A DNA stretch of 64,000 nucleotides from Knoellia locipacati. Its GTDB lineage: Bacteria > Actinomycetota > Actinomycetes > Actinomycetales > Dermatophilaceae. Below, piece after piece: positions 53,499 through 63,166 of this stretch (within the stretch, counting starts at the first letter, position 1; the number at the start of each line of letters is the position of its first letter). Below the pieces are notes generated by a model that saw nothing but the letters and a program-made list of their open reading frames with translations, ran no database searches and was not told the DNA's origin. The stretch covers positions 62,001 through 126,000 of the forward strand of contig NZ_BKBA01000003.1 of NCBI RefSeq assembly GCF_007992835.1, read 5' to 3'. A program made the position numbers and the translations under genes.

Positions 53499-54938
53499 AT
53501 GCCCACCTTCGAGTACGCACCGGCCCCCGAGTCCCGGGCCGTCGTCGACCTCCAGAGCAGCTACGGGCTGTTCATCAACGGCGAGTTCGTCGACGGCAGC
53601 GGCACTGGCTTCAAGTCGATCAGCCCCGCCACCGAGGAGGTCCTCGCCGAGGTCTCCGAGGCCACCGACGCGGACGTCGACGCGGCCGTGAGGGCCGCGC
53701 GGACGGCATACACGCGCGTCTGGTCGCGGATGAGCGGCACCGACCGCGGCAAGTACCTGTACCGGATCGCGCGCATCCTCCAGGAGCGCGCCCGTGAGTT
53801 CGCCGTCCTCGAGAGCCTCGACAACGGCAAGCCGATCAAGGAGAGCCGGGACATCGACATCCCGCTCGCGGCGGCGCACTTCTTCTACAACGCCGGCTGG
53901 GCCGACAAGCTCGAGTACGCCTCGCTCGGCACCAACCCGCGCCCCCACGGCGTCGTCGGCCAGATCATCCCGTGGAACTTCCCGATGCTCATGCTCGCGT
54001 GGAAGATCGCCCCGGCGCTGGCCACCGGCAACACCGTCGTCCTCAAGCCCGCCGAGACCACGCCCCTCACGGCGCTGCTCTTCGCCGAGGTCTGCCAGCA
54101 GGCCGACCTCCCGCCGGGTGTCGTCAACATCGTCACCGGCGCGGGTCCGACCGGCCAGGCGATCGTCGACCACGCCGGCATCGACAAGCTCGCGTTCACC
54201 GGCTCGACCGGCGTCGGCAAGATGATCGCCCGCGCCATCTCCGGCACCCGCAAGAAGGCCACACTCGAGCTCGGTGGCAAGGCGGCCAACATCGTCTTCG
54301 ACGACGCACCCATCGACCAGGCCGTCGAGGGCATCGTCAACGGCATCTTCTTCAACCAGGGCCACGTCTGCTGCGCCGGCTCGCGCCTGCTCGTGCAGGA
54401 GTCCATCGCGAGCGAAGTCGAGAGCCGCCTCAAGCGCCGCCTGGGCACCCTGCGCGTCGGTGACCCGCTCGACAAGAACACCGACGTGGGCGCCATCAAC
54501 AGCCGCGCCCAGCTCGACCGCATCGTCGCGCTGACCGACGCCGGCGAGGGCGAGGGCGCGACCCGCTGGGACAACGGCTGCGAGCTCCCCAGCAAGGGGT
54601 TCTGGTTCAGGCCGACGGTGTTCACCGGTGTGACGCAGACGCACCGCATCGCGCAGGAGGAGATCTTCGGACCCGTCCTGTCGGTGCTGACCTTCCGCAC
54701 GCCGCAGGAGGCCGTCGCCAAGGCCAACAACACCCCCTACGGCCTGTCCGCGGGCATCTGGACCGAGAAGGGCTCGCGCATCCTCTGGATGGCCGACCAG
54801 CTCAAGGCCGGTGTCGTGTGGGCCAACACGTTCAACCAGTTCGACCCGACGAGCCCGTTCGGTGGATACAAGGAGTCCGGGTACGGCCGCGAGGGCGGTC
54901 GCCACGGTCTCGAGCCCTACGTGAAGACCGGAGCGTGA
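53499..54938 (+). CDS. NAD(P)-dependent aldehyde dehydrogenase
   Basis: A 479-residue ALDH with all catalytic parts: FINGEFVDG, VVGQIIPWNFPMLMLAWKIAPALATGN (catalytic Asn), LAFTGSTGVGKMI (cofactor), LELGGKAANIVFDD (Glu), FFNQGHVCCAGSRLLV (catalytic Cys), EEIFGPVLSVL and SPFGGYKESGYGREGG. ATG 53499 has AAGGA upstream, 29 bases after deoC. Probably oxidises acetaldehyde from DeoC, completing deoxynucleoside catabolism (inference from context). Confidence 0.95.
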   Translation: MPTFEYAPAPESRAVVDLQSSYGLFINGEFVDGSGTGFKSISPATEEVLAEVSEATDADVDAAVRAARTAYTRVWSRMSGTDRGKYLYRIARILQERAREFAVLESLDNGKPIKESRDIDIPLAAAHFFYNAGWADKLEYASLGTNPRPHGVVGQIIPWNFPMLMLAWKIAPALATGNTVVLKPAETTPLTALLFAEVCQQADLPPGVVNIVTGAGPTGQAIVDHAGIDKLAFTGSTGVGKMIARAISGTRKKATLELGGKAANIVFDDAPIDQAVEGIVNGIFFNQGHVCCAGSRLLVQESIASEVESRLKRRLGTLRVGDPLDKNTDVGAINSRAQLDRIVALTDAGEGEGATRWDNGCELPSKGFWFRPTVFTGVTQTHRIAQEEIFGPVLSVLTFRTPQEAVAKANNTPYGLSAGIWTEKGSRILWMADQLKAGVVWANTFNQFDPTSPFGGYKESGYGREGGRHGLEPYVKTGA

Positions 54939-54946
54939 GCCCGACC

Positions 54947-55858
54947 ATGAGTCGCGTCGACGTCAAGAAGACCTACAAGCTCTACATCGGGGGCAAGTTC
55001 CCCCGCAGCGAGAGCGGTCGTTCCTACGAGGTGTATGCCGCCCCCTCCGGCCGATCCCGTTCTACCGCACCGCGTTTCCTCGCCAACGCGGCGCAGGGTT
55101 CGCGCAAGGACGCCCGCGACGCGGTGACCGCGGCGCGCGCCGCGCAGCCCGGCTGGGCCGGTGCCACGGCATACAACCGCGGTCAGGTCCTCTACCGCGT
55201 CGCCGAGGTCATGGAGTCGCGCCGCCCGCAGCTCGTGCAGGAGGTCCGTGACGCCGAGGGCCTGTCCCCCGCCGCGGCCGAAGCCGTCGTCTCGCAGGCG
55301 ATCGACCGCTGGGTCTGGTATGCCGGGTGGTCCGACAAGTACGTCCAGATCCTCGGTGGGCTCAACCCCGTCGCGGGTCCGTACTTCAACATCTCCGCGT
55401 CCGAGCCGACCGGCGTCGTCGCCGTCCTCGCGCCGCAGGAGTCGAGCCTGCTCGGCCTCGTGTCGGTCATCGCGCCCGTCATCGTCTCGGGCAACGCCGT
55501 CGTCGTCGTGACGAGCGCCGAGCGCCCGCTGCCGGCGATCACGCTCGCGGAGTGCCTGGCCACGTCCGACGTGCCCGGTGGCGTGGTCAACGTCATCAGC
55601 GGTCGCGCCGCCGAGATCGCACCGTGGCTCGCGAGCCACCGCGACGTCAACGCCATCGACCTCACCGGTGCCGCGGGTGCCGAGGGCGTCGACTGGGCCA
55701 CACTCGAGGAGGCCAGCGCCGACAACTTGAAGCGCGTGCTCCGCCCCGGCGGCAGTGGGGCCGAGGCCGTCGAGCCCGACTGGACCGCGACCCCCGACCT
55801 GTCCCGTCTCACCGCCTTCCTCGAGACCAAGACGGTCTGGCACCCCAAGGGCCGGTGA
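54947..55858 (+). CDS. Half-length aldehyde dehydrogenase homologue lacking the catalytic Cys
   Basis: A 303-residue ALDH-like protein. The N-terminal ALDH features are present (TYKLYIGGKFPRSESGRSYEVY; PTGVVAVLAPQESSLLGLVSVIAPVIVSGN; VPGGVVNVISG). The ELGGK Glu segment is replaced by AIDLTGAAG, and the sequence then ends without the GQxC catalytic segment. It is therefore unlikely to oxidise aldehydes alone. It may pair with the full-length enzyme at 53499 as a regulatory or structural subunit. The frame is intact and overlaps the next gene (GTGA), so it is not simply decaying. ATG 54947 or GTG 54935 may be the start. Confidence 0.8.
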   Translation: MSRVDVKKTYKLYIGGKFPRSESGRSYEVYAAPSGRSRSTAPRFLANAAQGSRKDARDAVTAARAAQPGWAGATAYNRGQVLYRVAEVMESRRPQLVQEVRDAEGLSPAAAEAVVSQAIDRWVWYAGWSDKYVQILGGLNPVAGPYFNISASEPTGVVAVLAPQESSLLGLVSVIAPVIVSGNAVVVVTSAERPLPAITLAECLATSDVPGGVVNVISGRAAEIAPWLASHRDVNAIDLTGAAGAEGVDWATLEEASADNLKRVLRPGGSGAEAVEPDWTATPDLSRLTAFLETKTVWHPKGR

Positions 55859-56472
55859 CTGCGTCCGAGACCGGTCGGGCGCGCGTCGTCGTCCTCGCCG
55901 GACCGAGCGGGGCCGGCAAGTCGCGTCTGGCCGAGCGGCTGCACCACACCCACGGGTGGCCGATCGTGCGCCTCGACGACTTCTACCGCGACCTGGACGA
56001 CCCCTCGATGCCCCGCAGCGAGGAGCTCGGGATCATCGACTGGGACCACCCAGACTCGTGGAACGAGGCCGCTGCCGTGGCCTCGCTGTGCGAGCTCGTC
56101 GACACGGGCTCGACCCTCACGCCCGTCTACGACCTGTCGCAGAGCCAGACCGTGGGCTCGACGACGGTGACCGCCGCACCCGGTGAGCTGGTGCTCGCCG
56201 AGGGCATCTTCGCGGCCGAGGTCGTCCGGGAGCTCAAGGCGGCCGGTGTGCTGCACAGCGCCTGGTGCATCCACCACCGGCCGTTCGTGACGTTCGTGAG
56301 ACGGCTCGCGCGTGACCTCAAGGAGCGGCGCAAGCCGCCCATGGTCCTCGTCCGGCGCGGGCTCGCGCTCATGCGGGCCGAGCCCGAGGTCATCAGCCGG
56401 CAGGTCGCGCTGGGTGCCGAGCCGGCCCGCGCCAAGGACGTCGAGGCCCGCCTGAGCCACGCGCACGGCTGA
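55855..56472 (+). CDS. Uridine kinase-like P-loop kinase
   Basis: A 205-residue P-loop kinase: Walker A VVVLAGPSGAGKSRLAERL, then IVRLDDFYRDLDDPSMPR (acceptor-site Asp), IIDWDHPDSWNEAA, and VLAEGIFAAEVVRELKAAG. It resembles the uridine kinase/phosphoribulokinase family and would phosphorylate a nucleoside, fitting the salvage operon. GTG 55855 overlaps the preceding stop by 4 bases. Nucleoside preference is not readable. Confidence 0.88.
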   Translation: MTASETGRARVVVLAGPSGAGKSRLAERLHHTHGWPIVRLDDFYRDLDDPSMPRSEELGIIDWDHPDSWNEAAAVASLCELVDTGSTLTPVYDLSQSQTVGSTTVTAAPGELVLAEGIFAAEVVRELKAAGVLHSAWCIHHRPFVTFVRRLARDLKERRKPPMVLVRRGLALMRAEPEVISRQVALGAEPARAKDVEARLSHAHG

Positions 56473-56549
56473 GCCCGGCCCTCCCACCTGCGTCACGGCA
56501 TACGGACAGGGCCTGTGGAACCCCTTGCGCCCGGGGTTAGCGTGGAGGG

Positions 56550-57935
56550 GTGACTGCACCTGAGCCCCGGACCGTCGGCCAGCTGCGCGCGGCCGGCCAC
56601 CACCCCAAGCGCCTGCGTCAGGAGATCCGCGACAACCTGCTCGCGAAGCTCCGTGCCGGGGAGGACCCCTGGCCGGGACTGCACGGGTTCGCCGACTCGG
56701 TGATCCCCCAGGTCGAGCGGGCGCTGCTCGCCGGCCACGACATCGTTCTCCTCGGTGAGCGCGGGCAGGGCAAGACCCGCCTGCTGCGGGCCCTCGTCGG
56801 CCTGCTCGACGAGTGGACCCCGGTCATCGAGGGCTCCGAGCTCGGCGAGGACCCCTTCGAACCGATCACGCCGGCGTCGATCCGCCGGGCCGCCGAGCTC
56901 GGCGACGACCTGCCCGTGACGTGGCGCAGCCGTGAGGAGCGCTACGCCGAGAAGCTCGCGACCCCCGACACGAGCGTCGCCGACCTCATCGGCGACGTCG
57001 ACCCGATGAAGGTGGCCGAGGGCCGCAGCTTGGGCGACCCCGAGACGATCCACTTCGGGCTCATCCCGCGCAGCCACCGCGGCATCGTCGCGATCAACGA
57101 GCTGCCCGACCTCGCCGAGCGGATCCAGGTCGCGATGCTCAACGTCATGGAGGAGCGCGACATCCAGATCCGTGGCTACGTCCTGCGGCTGCCGCTCGAC
57201 GTCCTCGTCGTCGCGAGCGCCAACCCCGAGGACTACACCAACCGCGGCCGGATCATCACCCCGCTCAAGGACCGCTTCGGCGCCGAGATCCGCACCCACT
57301 ACCCGCACGAGGTCACCGAGGAGATCGCGGTCATCGCCCAGGAGGCCGACCTCGTCGCCGCCGTGCCCGACCACCTGCTCGAGGTGCTGGCCCGCTTCAC
57401 CCGTGCCCTGCGCGAGTCCTCGAGCGTCGACCAGCGCTCCGGGGTGAGCGCCCGGTTCGCGATCGCGGGCGCCGAGACCATCGCCGCCGCGGCGCTGCAC
57501 CGTGCGACGACCCAGGGCGAGGAGTCGCCCGTGGCCCGCGTCGTCGACCTCGAGACCGCCGTCGAGGTGCTCGGCGGCAAGATCGAGTTCGAGACCGGCG
57601 AGGAGGGGCGCGAGTCCGAGATCCTCACCCACCTGCTGCGCACCGCCATCGCCGAGACAGTGCGGGCGCACCTCGCCGGGGTCGACCTCCGGCTGCTCGT
57701 CGACGCCATCGAGGACGGCGCGATCGTCACGACCGGTGCGCGCGTGAGCGCCCGTGACTTCCTCGCCGGGCTGCCGGTGCTCGGCGAGTCCGACGTCTAC
57801 GACCAGATCACCGAGCGGCTGGGTGCGACCGACGACGGGTCGCGCGCCGGGGCGATCGAGCTCGCCCTCGAGGGGTTGTTCCTCGCCCGCCGGATCGGCA
57901 AGGAGTCGGGCCGCGGTGAGACCGTCTATGGCTGA
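56550..57935 (+). CDS. ChlI/MoxR-like AAA+ ATPase
   Basis: A 461-residue AAA+ protein like the Mg-chelatase I subunit. Walker A is IVLLGERGQGKTRLLRALV (near 70), with an insert before Walker B (GIVAINELPDLAERIQVAM), sensor 1 DVLVVASANPEDYTNRGRIITPL, and an arginine-finger region KDRFGAEIRTHYP. It is found with a VWA partner, as here at 58041. GTG 56550 is 6 bases after TAGCGT (56538-56543). Likely a chaperone-like ATPase; no chlorophyll genes are nearby. Confidence 0.92.
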   Translation: MTAPEPRTVGQLRAAGHHPKRLRQEIRDNLLAKLRAGEDPWPGLHGFADSVIPQVERALLAGHDIVLLGERGQGKTRLLRALVGLLDEWTPVIEGSELGEDPFEPITPASIRRAAELGDDLPVTWRSREERYAEKLATPDTSVADLIGDVDPMKVAEGRSLGDPETIHFGLIPRSHRGIVAINELPDLAERIQVAMLNVMEERDIQIRGYVLRLPLDVLVVASANPEDYTNRGRIITPLKDRFGAEIRTHYPHEVTEEIAVIAQEADLVAAVPDHLLEVLARFTRALRESSSVDQRSGVSARFAIAGAETIAAAALHRATTQGEESPVARVVDLETAVEVLGGKIEFETGEEGRESEILTHLLRTAIAETVRAHLAGVDLRLLVDAIEDGAIVTTGARVSARDFLAGLPVLGESDVYDQITERLGATDDGSRAGAIELALEGLFLARRIGKESGRGETVYG

Positions 57936-58044
57936 GCTCCCTCCGTATGCCGTGTCGGTGGGGGCGGCCGGGCCGGTCGTGTCGGCCGCGCCGGTCGGAG
58001 CGGCCGGAGCGGCCGCGCCGCTCGGGTCGGCCGGGTCCCGATGA
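57928..58044 (+). CDS. Possible 38-codon coupling ORF
   Basis: Starts ATG 57928 inside the end of the AAA gene (8-base overlap) and stops TGA 58042, overlapping the VWA ATG. The product would be Ala/Gly/Val-rich low complexity (MAELPPYAVSVGAAG...). Exact linkage at both ends suggests translational coupling across the 105-base gap, but the composition could be chance in GC-rich DNA. Confidence 0.25.
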   Translation: MAELPPYAVSVGAAGPVVSAAPVGAAGAAAPLGSAGSR

Positions 58045-60053
58045 GCCGCTACCGCAGGTACGACGGCGGGGACCCGCTCGCCGCACCCGTCGACCTCGCC
58101 GAGGCGCTCGACGCCATCGGTCAGGACGTCATGGCGGGCTACTCCCCCGAGCGGGCGATGAGCGAGTTCCTGCGCCGGGGCGGCCGGGACCAGGCCGGGC
58201 TCGACGACCTCGCCCGGCGGCTCGCCGAGCGCCGCCGCGAGATCCTCGAGCGCCACGACCTCGGCGGCACGATGCGCGAGGTGCGCGAGCTCCTCGACAA
58301 GGCCCTCACCGCCGAGCGCGGCCAGCTCGCCCGCGACATCACCATGGACGACGACGACCGCGCCTTCCGCGAGCTCCAGCTCGGCGCGCTCCCCTCGTCG
58401 ACGGCGGCCGCCGTCACCGAGCTGTCGTCCTACGACTGGCAGAGCACCGACGCCCGCGAGGCCTACGAGCAGATCAAGGACCTCCTCGGCCGCGAGCTGC
58501 TCGACCAGCGCTTCGCCGGGATGAAGCAGGCGCTCGAGGGCGCTACCGACGAGGACCGCGCGGCAGTGCAGCAGATGCTCTCCGACTTGAACGACCTCCT
58601 CGAGAAGCACGCGCAGTCCGACGGCTCACCCGAGCAGAAGGCAGAGGTCGACCGTGCCTTCGCCGAGTTCATGGGCAGGCACGGCGACTACTTCCCCGAG
58701 AACCCCGAGACCATCGAGGAGCTGCTGGACTCGCTGGCCCAGCGTGCCGCGGCCGCCCAGCGGATGCTCGCCTCGATGACCCCCGAGCAGCGGGCCGAGC
58801 TCATGGAGCTGTCGCAACAGGCGTTCGGGTCGGCCGGGCTCATGGAGCAGCTCTCCCGGATGGACGCCAACCTCCAGGCGCTGCGGCCCGGCGAGGACTG
58901 GTCGGGGTCCGAGAGCTTCGAGGGTGGCGAGGGGCTCGGGCTCGGCGACGGCACCGGGGCGCTGCAGGACCTCGCCCAGCTCGACGCGCTCTCCGACCAG
59001 CTCTCCCAGTCCTACGGCGGGGCCCGGCTCGACGACATCGACCTCGACGCCCTCGCGCGCCAGCTCGGCGACGAGGCCGCCGTCGATGCCCGCACCCTCC
59101 AGGAGCTCGAACGCGCGCTGCGCGACAGCGGCTACCTCAAGCGCGGCTCCGACGGCGAGCTGCGCCTGTCACCCAAGGCCATGCGACAGCTCGGCAAGGC
59201 GCTCCTGCGCGACGTCGCCGACCGCATGAGCGGACGTGCCGGCGCCCGCGAGTCACGCACGACCGGGATGGCGGGCGAGCCCTCGGGAGCGACGAGGCGG
59301 TGGGAGTTCGGCACCACCGAGCCGTGGGACGTGCCCCGCACCATCACCAACGCCGTCCTGCGCGACGGTGGCTCGCCGGTCCGGATCCAGATCGACGACG
59401 TCGAGGTCGCCGAGACCGAGGCCCGCACGCAGGCGGCCGTGGCGCTGCTCGTCGACACGTCCTTCTCGATGGCGATGGACGGACGCTGGGTGCCGATGAA
59501 GCGCACCGCACTGGCGCTGCACCAGCTCATCCGCTCGCGCTTCCGCGGCGACCACCTCGAGCTCATCGGCTTCGGGCGGCACGCGGAGGTCATGGAGATC
59601 GAGCAGCTCACCGCCCTCGACGCCCGCTGGGCCAAGGGCACGAACCTCCACCACGCGCTGCTCCTGGCCAACCGCTTCTTCCGCAAGCACCCCAACGCGC
59701 AGCCGGTGCTGCTCGTCGTCACCGACGGTGAGCCCACCGCCCACCTCGAGTCCGACGGCGAGGTCTGGTTCTCCTACCCGCCCGACCCCGTGACCATCGC
59801 CCACTCGGTGCGCGAGCTCGACGGCTCGGCCCGCCTCGGGGCGCAGGTGACCTTCTTCCGGCTGGGCGAGGACCCGGGCCTGGCGCGGTTCATCGAGTCG
59901 ATGGCGCGGCGAGTCGGAGGACGGATGGTGAGTCCCGAGCTCGACGACCTCGGTGCGGCGGTCGTCGGCTCCTACCTCGGGTCCCGCGGCCCGGGCACGT
60001 CCTACCGCGACCACTTCGGCGACTGGAGCGGCGGACGCGGCTTCTGGGTCTGA
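58041..60053 (+). CDS. VWA-domain protein partner of the AAA ATPase
   Basis: A 670-residue protein. A long helical N-terminal region (about 1-420), rich in acidic residues, includes LLDSLAQRAAAAQRMLASMTPEQRAELMEL. The C-terminal VWA domain (about 465-640) has MIDAS motif ALLVDTSFSMAMDGRWVPMK, the Thr loop RWAKGTNLHHALLLA, and LLVVTDGEPTAHLESDG. It lacks a signal peptide, so is cytoplasmic. Together with 56550 it forms a ChlI/ChlD-like pair whose client is unknown. Confidence 0.92.
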   Translation: MSRYRRYDGGDPLAAPVDLAEALDAIGQDVMAGYSPERAMSEFLRRGGRDQAGLDDLARRLAERRREILERHDLGGTMREVRELLDKALTAERGQLARDITMDDDDRAFRELQLGALPSSTAAAVTELSSYDWQSTDAREAYEQIKDLLGRELLDQRFAGMKQALEGATDEDRAAVQQMLSDLNDLLEKHAQSDGSPEQKAEVDRAFAEFMGRHGDYFPENPETIEELLDSLAQRAAAAQRMLASMTPEQRAELMELSQQAFGSAGLMEQLSRMDANLQALRPGEDWSGSESFEGGEGLGLGDGTGALQDLAQLDALSDQLSQSYGGARLDDIDLDALARQLGDEAAVDARTLQELERALRDSGYLKRGSDGELRLSPKAMRQLGKALLRDVADRMSGRAGARESRTTGMAGEPSGATRRWEFGTTEPWDVPRTITNAVLRDGGSPVRIQIDDVEVAETEARTQAAVALLVDTSFSMAMDGRWVPMKRTALALHQLIRSRFRGDHLELIGFGRHAEVMEIEQLTALDARWAKGTNLHHALLLANRFFRKHPNAQPVLLVVTDGEPTAHLESDGEVWFSYPPDPVTIAHSVRELDGSARLGAQVTFFRLGEDPGLARFIESMARRVGGRMVSPELDDLGAAVVGSYLGSRGPGTSYRDHFGDWSGGRGFWV

Positions 60054-60085
60054 CGAGGTGCCGTCGGCAGGCAGGGTGCCTCGGT

Positions 60086-60117
60086 TAGGGTTCTGACCAG
60101 TCAGCGCCACGGGGAGG
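60086..60117 (+). promoter_or_regulatory. Promoter and ribosome site of the DUF4129-MoxR operon
   Basis: TAGGGT (60086-60091) is a possible -10. GGGGAGG (60111-60117) lies 9 bases before ATG 60127. Unlike most operon starts in this window this one has a short leader of about 30 bases and a Shine-Dalgarno. Confidence 0.4.
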
Positions 60118-60126
60118 CACGCACAG

Positions 60127-61353
60127 ATGAGCGACCAGGGTTGGTCCGCACCGGGAAGCGCTTCCGGACGTCCCGAGCAGGACCCGTATGCCGGTCGCCC
60201 CGGTCCTCCTCCCGGCCCACCGCCCGCGCCGGGCGCGTACCCCGGCCAGGCTCCCCCGCCCGGCAACGCCGGGTACGCCGGCAACGCCGCGTACCCCGGC
60301 CAGGCTCCGGCGCCCGGCTACGCCGGCTTCCCCCCGCAGCGGCCCGCGTACGTGCCGCCGCAGCAGCTGCGCCACCTCGACTTCCGGCCCGGCATCATCC
60401 CCCTGCGGCCCCTGACGATGAACGACCTCTTCGGCGGCGTCTTCCGCGCCGTGAGGGGCAACGTCGGCGCCACCGTCGGGCTCGCCGCCCTCACCTCGCT
60501 CGTCTTCCTCGTGCCCTTCACCGCCCTCGGTGCGTGGGTGTCGAGCAACGAGGAGTCGATCTCGCTCGAGGAGTCCGTCAACAGCGACACCGCCGGCCTC
60601 GTCGGCTCCCTCGGCTCGCTCGTCCCGTCGGTCGGCAGCTGGCTCTCGACGATCCTGCTCGCCGGGTTCCTCGCCTACGTCATCGGCCAGGCCGTCCTCG
60701 GCCGCAAGGTCAGCGCCGGTGAGACGTGGCGCGGCACGATCCGGCGCATCTGGGCCCTCGTCGGCGCCACCCTGCTCACCTCGCTCGTCTTCATCGGCAC
60801 GATGGCCGTCATCCTCGGTGTCCCGTTCGCTCTGCTCATCGGTGGCGGCACGAGCGGCAGCGACGGCACCCTGGCGGCGGGGCTCATCCTCATGCTGCTC
60901 GCGCTCGTCCTCGCCCTCCCCGCGCTCGCCTTCCTGTGGACCCGCCTCGCGTTCGTCACCCCGTCGCTCATCCTCGAGGACCTCGGCGTCGGTCGCGCCT
61001 TCGCCCGCTCGTGGCAGCTCACCTCGGGGTCGGGGTTCTGGCGGCTGTTCGGCATCCGGCTCCTCGCGTCGTTCGCCATCGGCATCGTCGGTTCGCTCAT
61101 CACCGCCCCGCTCGCGATCATCGGCGCCGCCCTCGCCTTCACCGGCATCCCGATGGACCAGATGTACGTCTGGCAGGCCGTCGTCACCGGCGTCAGCGGT
61201 GTCATCGCCGGCGCGATCACCACGCCCGTGACCGCCGGCCTCGACTCCCTCCTCTACGTCGACCACCGCATCCGTCGCGAGGGCCTCGACGTCCAGCTCG
61301 TCCAGACCGCGCAGGGCACGGCGGCACCGCCCTGGCCCCGCGCCACCGCATGA
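60127..61353 (+). CDS. Multi-pass membrane protein (GDPD membrane-domain-like)
   Basis: A 408-residue protein. Residues 1-90 are a Pro/Gly/Tyr/Ala-rich disordered region with repeated YPGQAP/GYAGNA units. About six membrane helices follow (for example GATVGLAALTSLVFLVPFTAL; GLILMLLALVLALPALAFLW). The region LEDLGVGRAFARSWQLTSG between helices is typical of the glycerophosphoryl diester phosphodiesterase membrane-domain family; the catalytic phosphodiesterase domain itself is absent. It leads an operon with DUF4129, DUF4350 and MoxR genes, each joined by ATGA overlaps. Confidence 0.85.
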   Translation: MSDQGWSAPGSASGRPEQDPYAGRPGPPPGPPPAPGAYPGQAPPPGNAGYAGNAAYPGQAPAPGYAGFPPQRPAYVPPQQLRHLDFRPGIIPLRPLTMNDLFGGVFRAVRGNVGATVGLAALTSLVFLVPFTALGAWVSSNEESISLEESVNSDTAGLVGSLGSLVPSVGSWLSTILLAGFLAYVIGQAVLGRKVSAGETWRGTIRRIWALVGATLLTSLVFIGTMAVILGVPFALLIGGGTSGSDGTLAAGLILMLLALVLALPALAFLWTRLAFVTPSLILEDLGVGRAFARSWQLTSGSGFWRLFGIRLLASFAIGIVGSLITAPLAIIGAALAFTGIPMDQMYVWQAVVTGVSGVIAGAITTPVTAGLDSLLYVDHRIRREGLDVQLVQTAQGTAAPPWPRATA

Positions 61354-61982
61354 TCCTGGACACGCCGCCGCTCGACCCCACGCGAAGCGAGGGCCGACGC
61401 CTGCTCGAGGAGGAGCTCTCCAAACCTCGGTATGCCGTCAAGCCCAGTCTCTGGGACCGCTTCCGTGAGTGGCTGCTCGGCCTGCTCGACGGCCCCACCG
61501 GCCCCGGGCTGCCCTCGTGGGTGTTCGTCCTCGTCGTGCTCGTCGCCCTCGCCGTCGTCGCCCTCGTCGTCGTGGTGCTGCTGAGGCCCGAGGCGCGGGC
61601 CCGCCGGTCGGCGACCGACCGCGGAGTCCTCGACGAACGCGGAGTGGATGCCACGGCATACCGGCTTCGGGCGAAGGACGCTGCGCGACAGGGCGACTGG
61701 GACACGGTGGTGCTCGACGGCTACCGCGCCATCGTGGCCGGCTCGGTGGAGCGGACCGTCCTCGACGACCTGCCCGGGCGCACCGCGCACGAGGCGTCGC
61801 TCGAGCTCTCGCAGGCCTTCCCGACCGAGGGCGACGGGGTGCGCGCGGCGGCCGACCGGTTCGACGCCGTGCGCTACGGCCACGACCGGGCGAGCGAGTC
61901 CGACGCTCGCGCGGTCCTCGACCTCGACGAGCGGGTCGGGCGCGCGCGCCCCGAGCTGCGTCCCGTGGGAGCGCAGCGATGA
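61350..61982 (+). CDS. DUF4129 domain membrane protein
   Basis: A 210-residue protein with one membrane helix (about 55-78, VFVLVVLVALAVVALVVVVLL). The C-terminal DUF4129 region is YRLRAKDAARQGDWDTVVLDGYRAIVAGSVERTVLDDLPGRTAHEAS. N-terminal motif LLEEELSKPRY precedes an amphipathic W-rich segment. The domain commonly occurs beside MoxR and DUF58 genes. Coupled to both neighbours by 4-base overlaps. Function unknown; perhaps a scaffold for the MoxR complex. Confidence 0.85.
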   Translation: MILDTPPLDPTRSEGRRLLEEELSKPRYAVKPSLWDRFREWLLGLLDGPTGPGLPSWVFVLVVLVALAVVALVVVVLLRPEARARRSATDRGVLDERGVDATAYRLRAKDAARQGDWDTVVLDGYRAIVAGSVERTVLDDLPGRTAHEASLELSQAFPTEGDGVRAAADRFDAVRYGHDRASESDARAVLDLDERVGRARPELRPVGAQR

Positions 61983-63162
61983 CCGTCGTGGCCCGGTGGC
62001 GGCGCACCGGTCTGTGGGCCCTCGCGATCCTGCTGGGCATCGGTGCGCTGGCGGCGATCGCCATCGCCACGACTCCCCCCGGCAACGCGATGGACCCCGA
62101 GGACATGGGACCGCGGGGTGGGGCGGCGCTCGTGGCGGTCCTCGAGCAGAACGGCGTCGACGTCGAGACCTTCACCTCGATCGACGACGTGCGAGACGCC
62201 CTCGCCGAGCGCGACGACGACACCACGGTGGTCGTCGCCAACACGAGCAACCTCGGCACCGCCGCCGCCACGACCCTGCGGCAGGAGAGCCTCGGTGTCG
62301 ACCGGGTCGTCGTGCTGTCGCCGTCGACCGGCCAGCTGCGGGCGCTGCGGGCCGACGCCACGGCGCTGCCGATCGGTGCCGGCGTGCGCGTCGAGAGCCA
62401 GTGCGACATCGGCACCGTCGACGAGGGCGACTCGATGGTCGAGATCGACGCGCGCTACGAGCCCGGCAGCTCCGCCTCCGGTGCCAAGGAGTGCTTTCCA
62501 CTGACGATCCCGGACGCGGACGGTGGTGACGGGGCCGGTGACCACGGCGCCGGTCTCCTCGACCTGCCGTCCACCTCGGGCCACCCGCCGATCACCGTCA
62601 TCGGCACGACCGTCGGCTTCACCAACGGCGCCATCACGCAGGAGCACAACGCCGCGATCGCGCTGAGGCTGCTCGGCGGCTCGCCCCGCCTGCTCTGGTA
62701 CCAGCCGGACGTCACCGACCTCGCCGACTCGGCCGACGACACCGAGGACGGCGCGCTGCTCCCGCCGTGGTTCGCCCCGGCCCTGGCCCTCGTCGCGTTC
62801 TCGCTCATCGTGCTCGCGCTCGTCCGCGGTCGTCGGCTCGGCCGCCTCGTGCGCGAGCCGCTGCCCGTCGTCGTGCGGGCCGTGGAGACGACCGAGAGCC
62901 GGGGACGCCTCTATCGCCGGGCACAGGACCGTCCGCGCGCCGCGACCGTGCTGCGGCTCGCCACGCTCGACCGGCTGCGCTCCCGGCTCGGGCTGCGGCG
63001 CGGCGACTCCGTCGAGACCGTCACCCGCGCCATCTCGGCCGCCACCGGCCGCCCGGTCAGCGAGGTCCTCGACCTCGTCGCCGGCCCCCCACCCACCGAC
63101 GATGCCGCCCTCGTGCGGCTCGCCCAGGACCTGTCCGACCTCGAGGAGAAGGCACACCGCCC

Positions 63163-63166
<4 letters not shown>
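61979..63166 (+). CDS. DUF4350 domain membrane protein
   Basis: A 395-residue protein with an N-terminal membrane helix (about 11-31), an extracytoplasmic DUF4350 domain (GGAALVAVLEQNGVDVETFTSIDDV, TTVVVANTSNLG, VVVLSPSTGQLRAL), a second helix (about 260-285), and a cytoplasmic Arg-rich tail ending DLSDLEEKAHRP. DUF4350 resembles a glutamine-amidotransferase-like fold without catalytic residues that I can identify. Joined to neighbours by ATGA overlaps. Confidence 0.85.
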
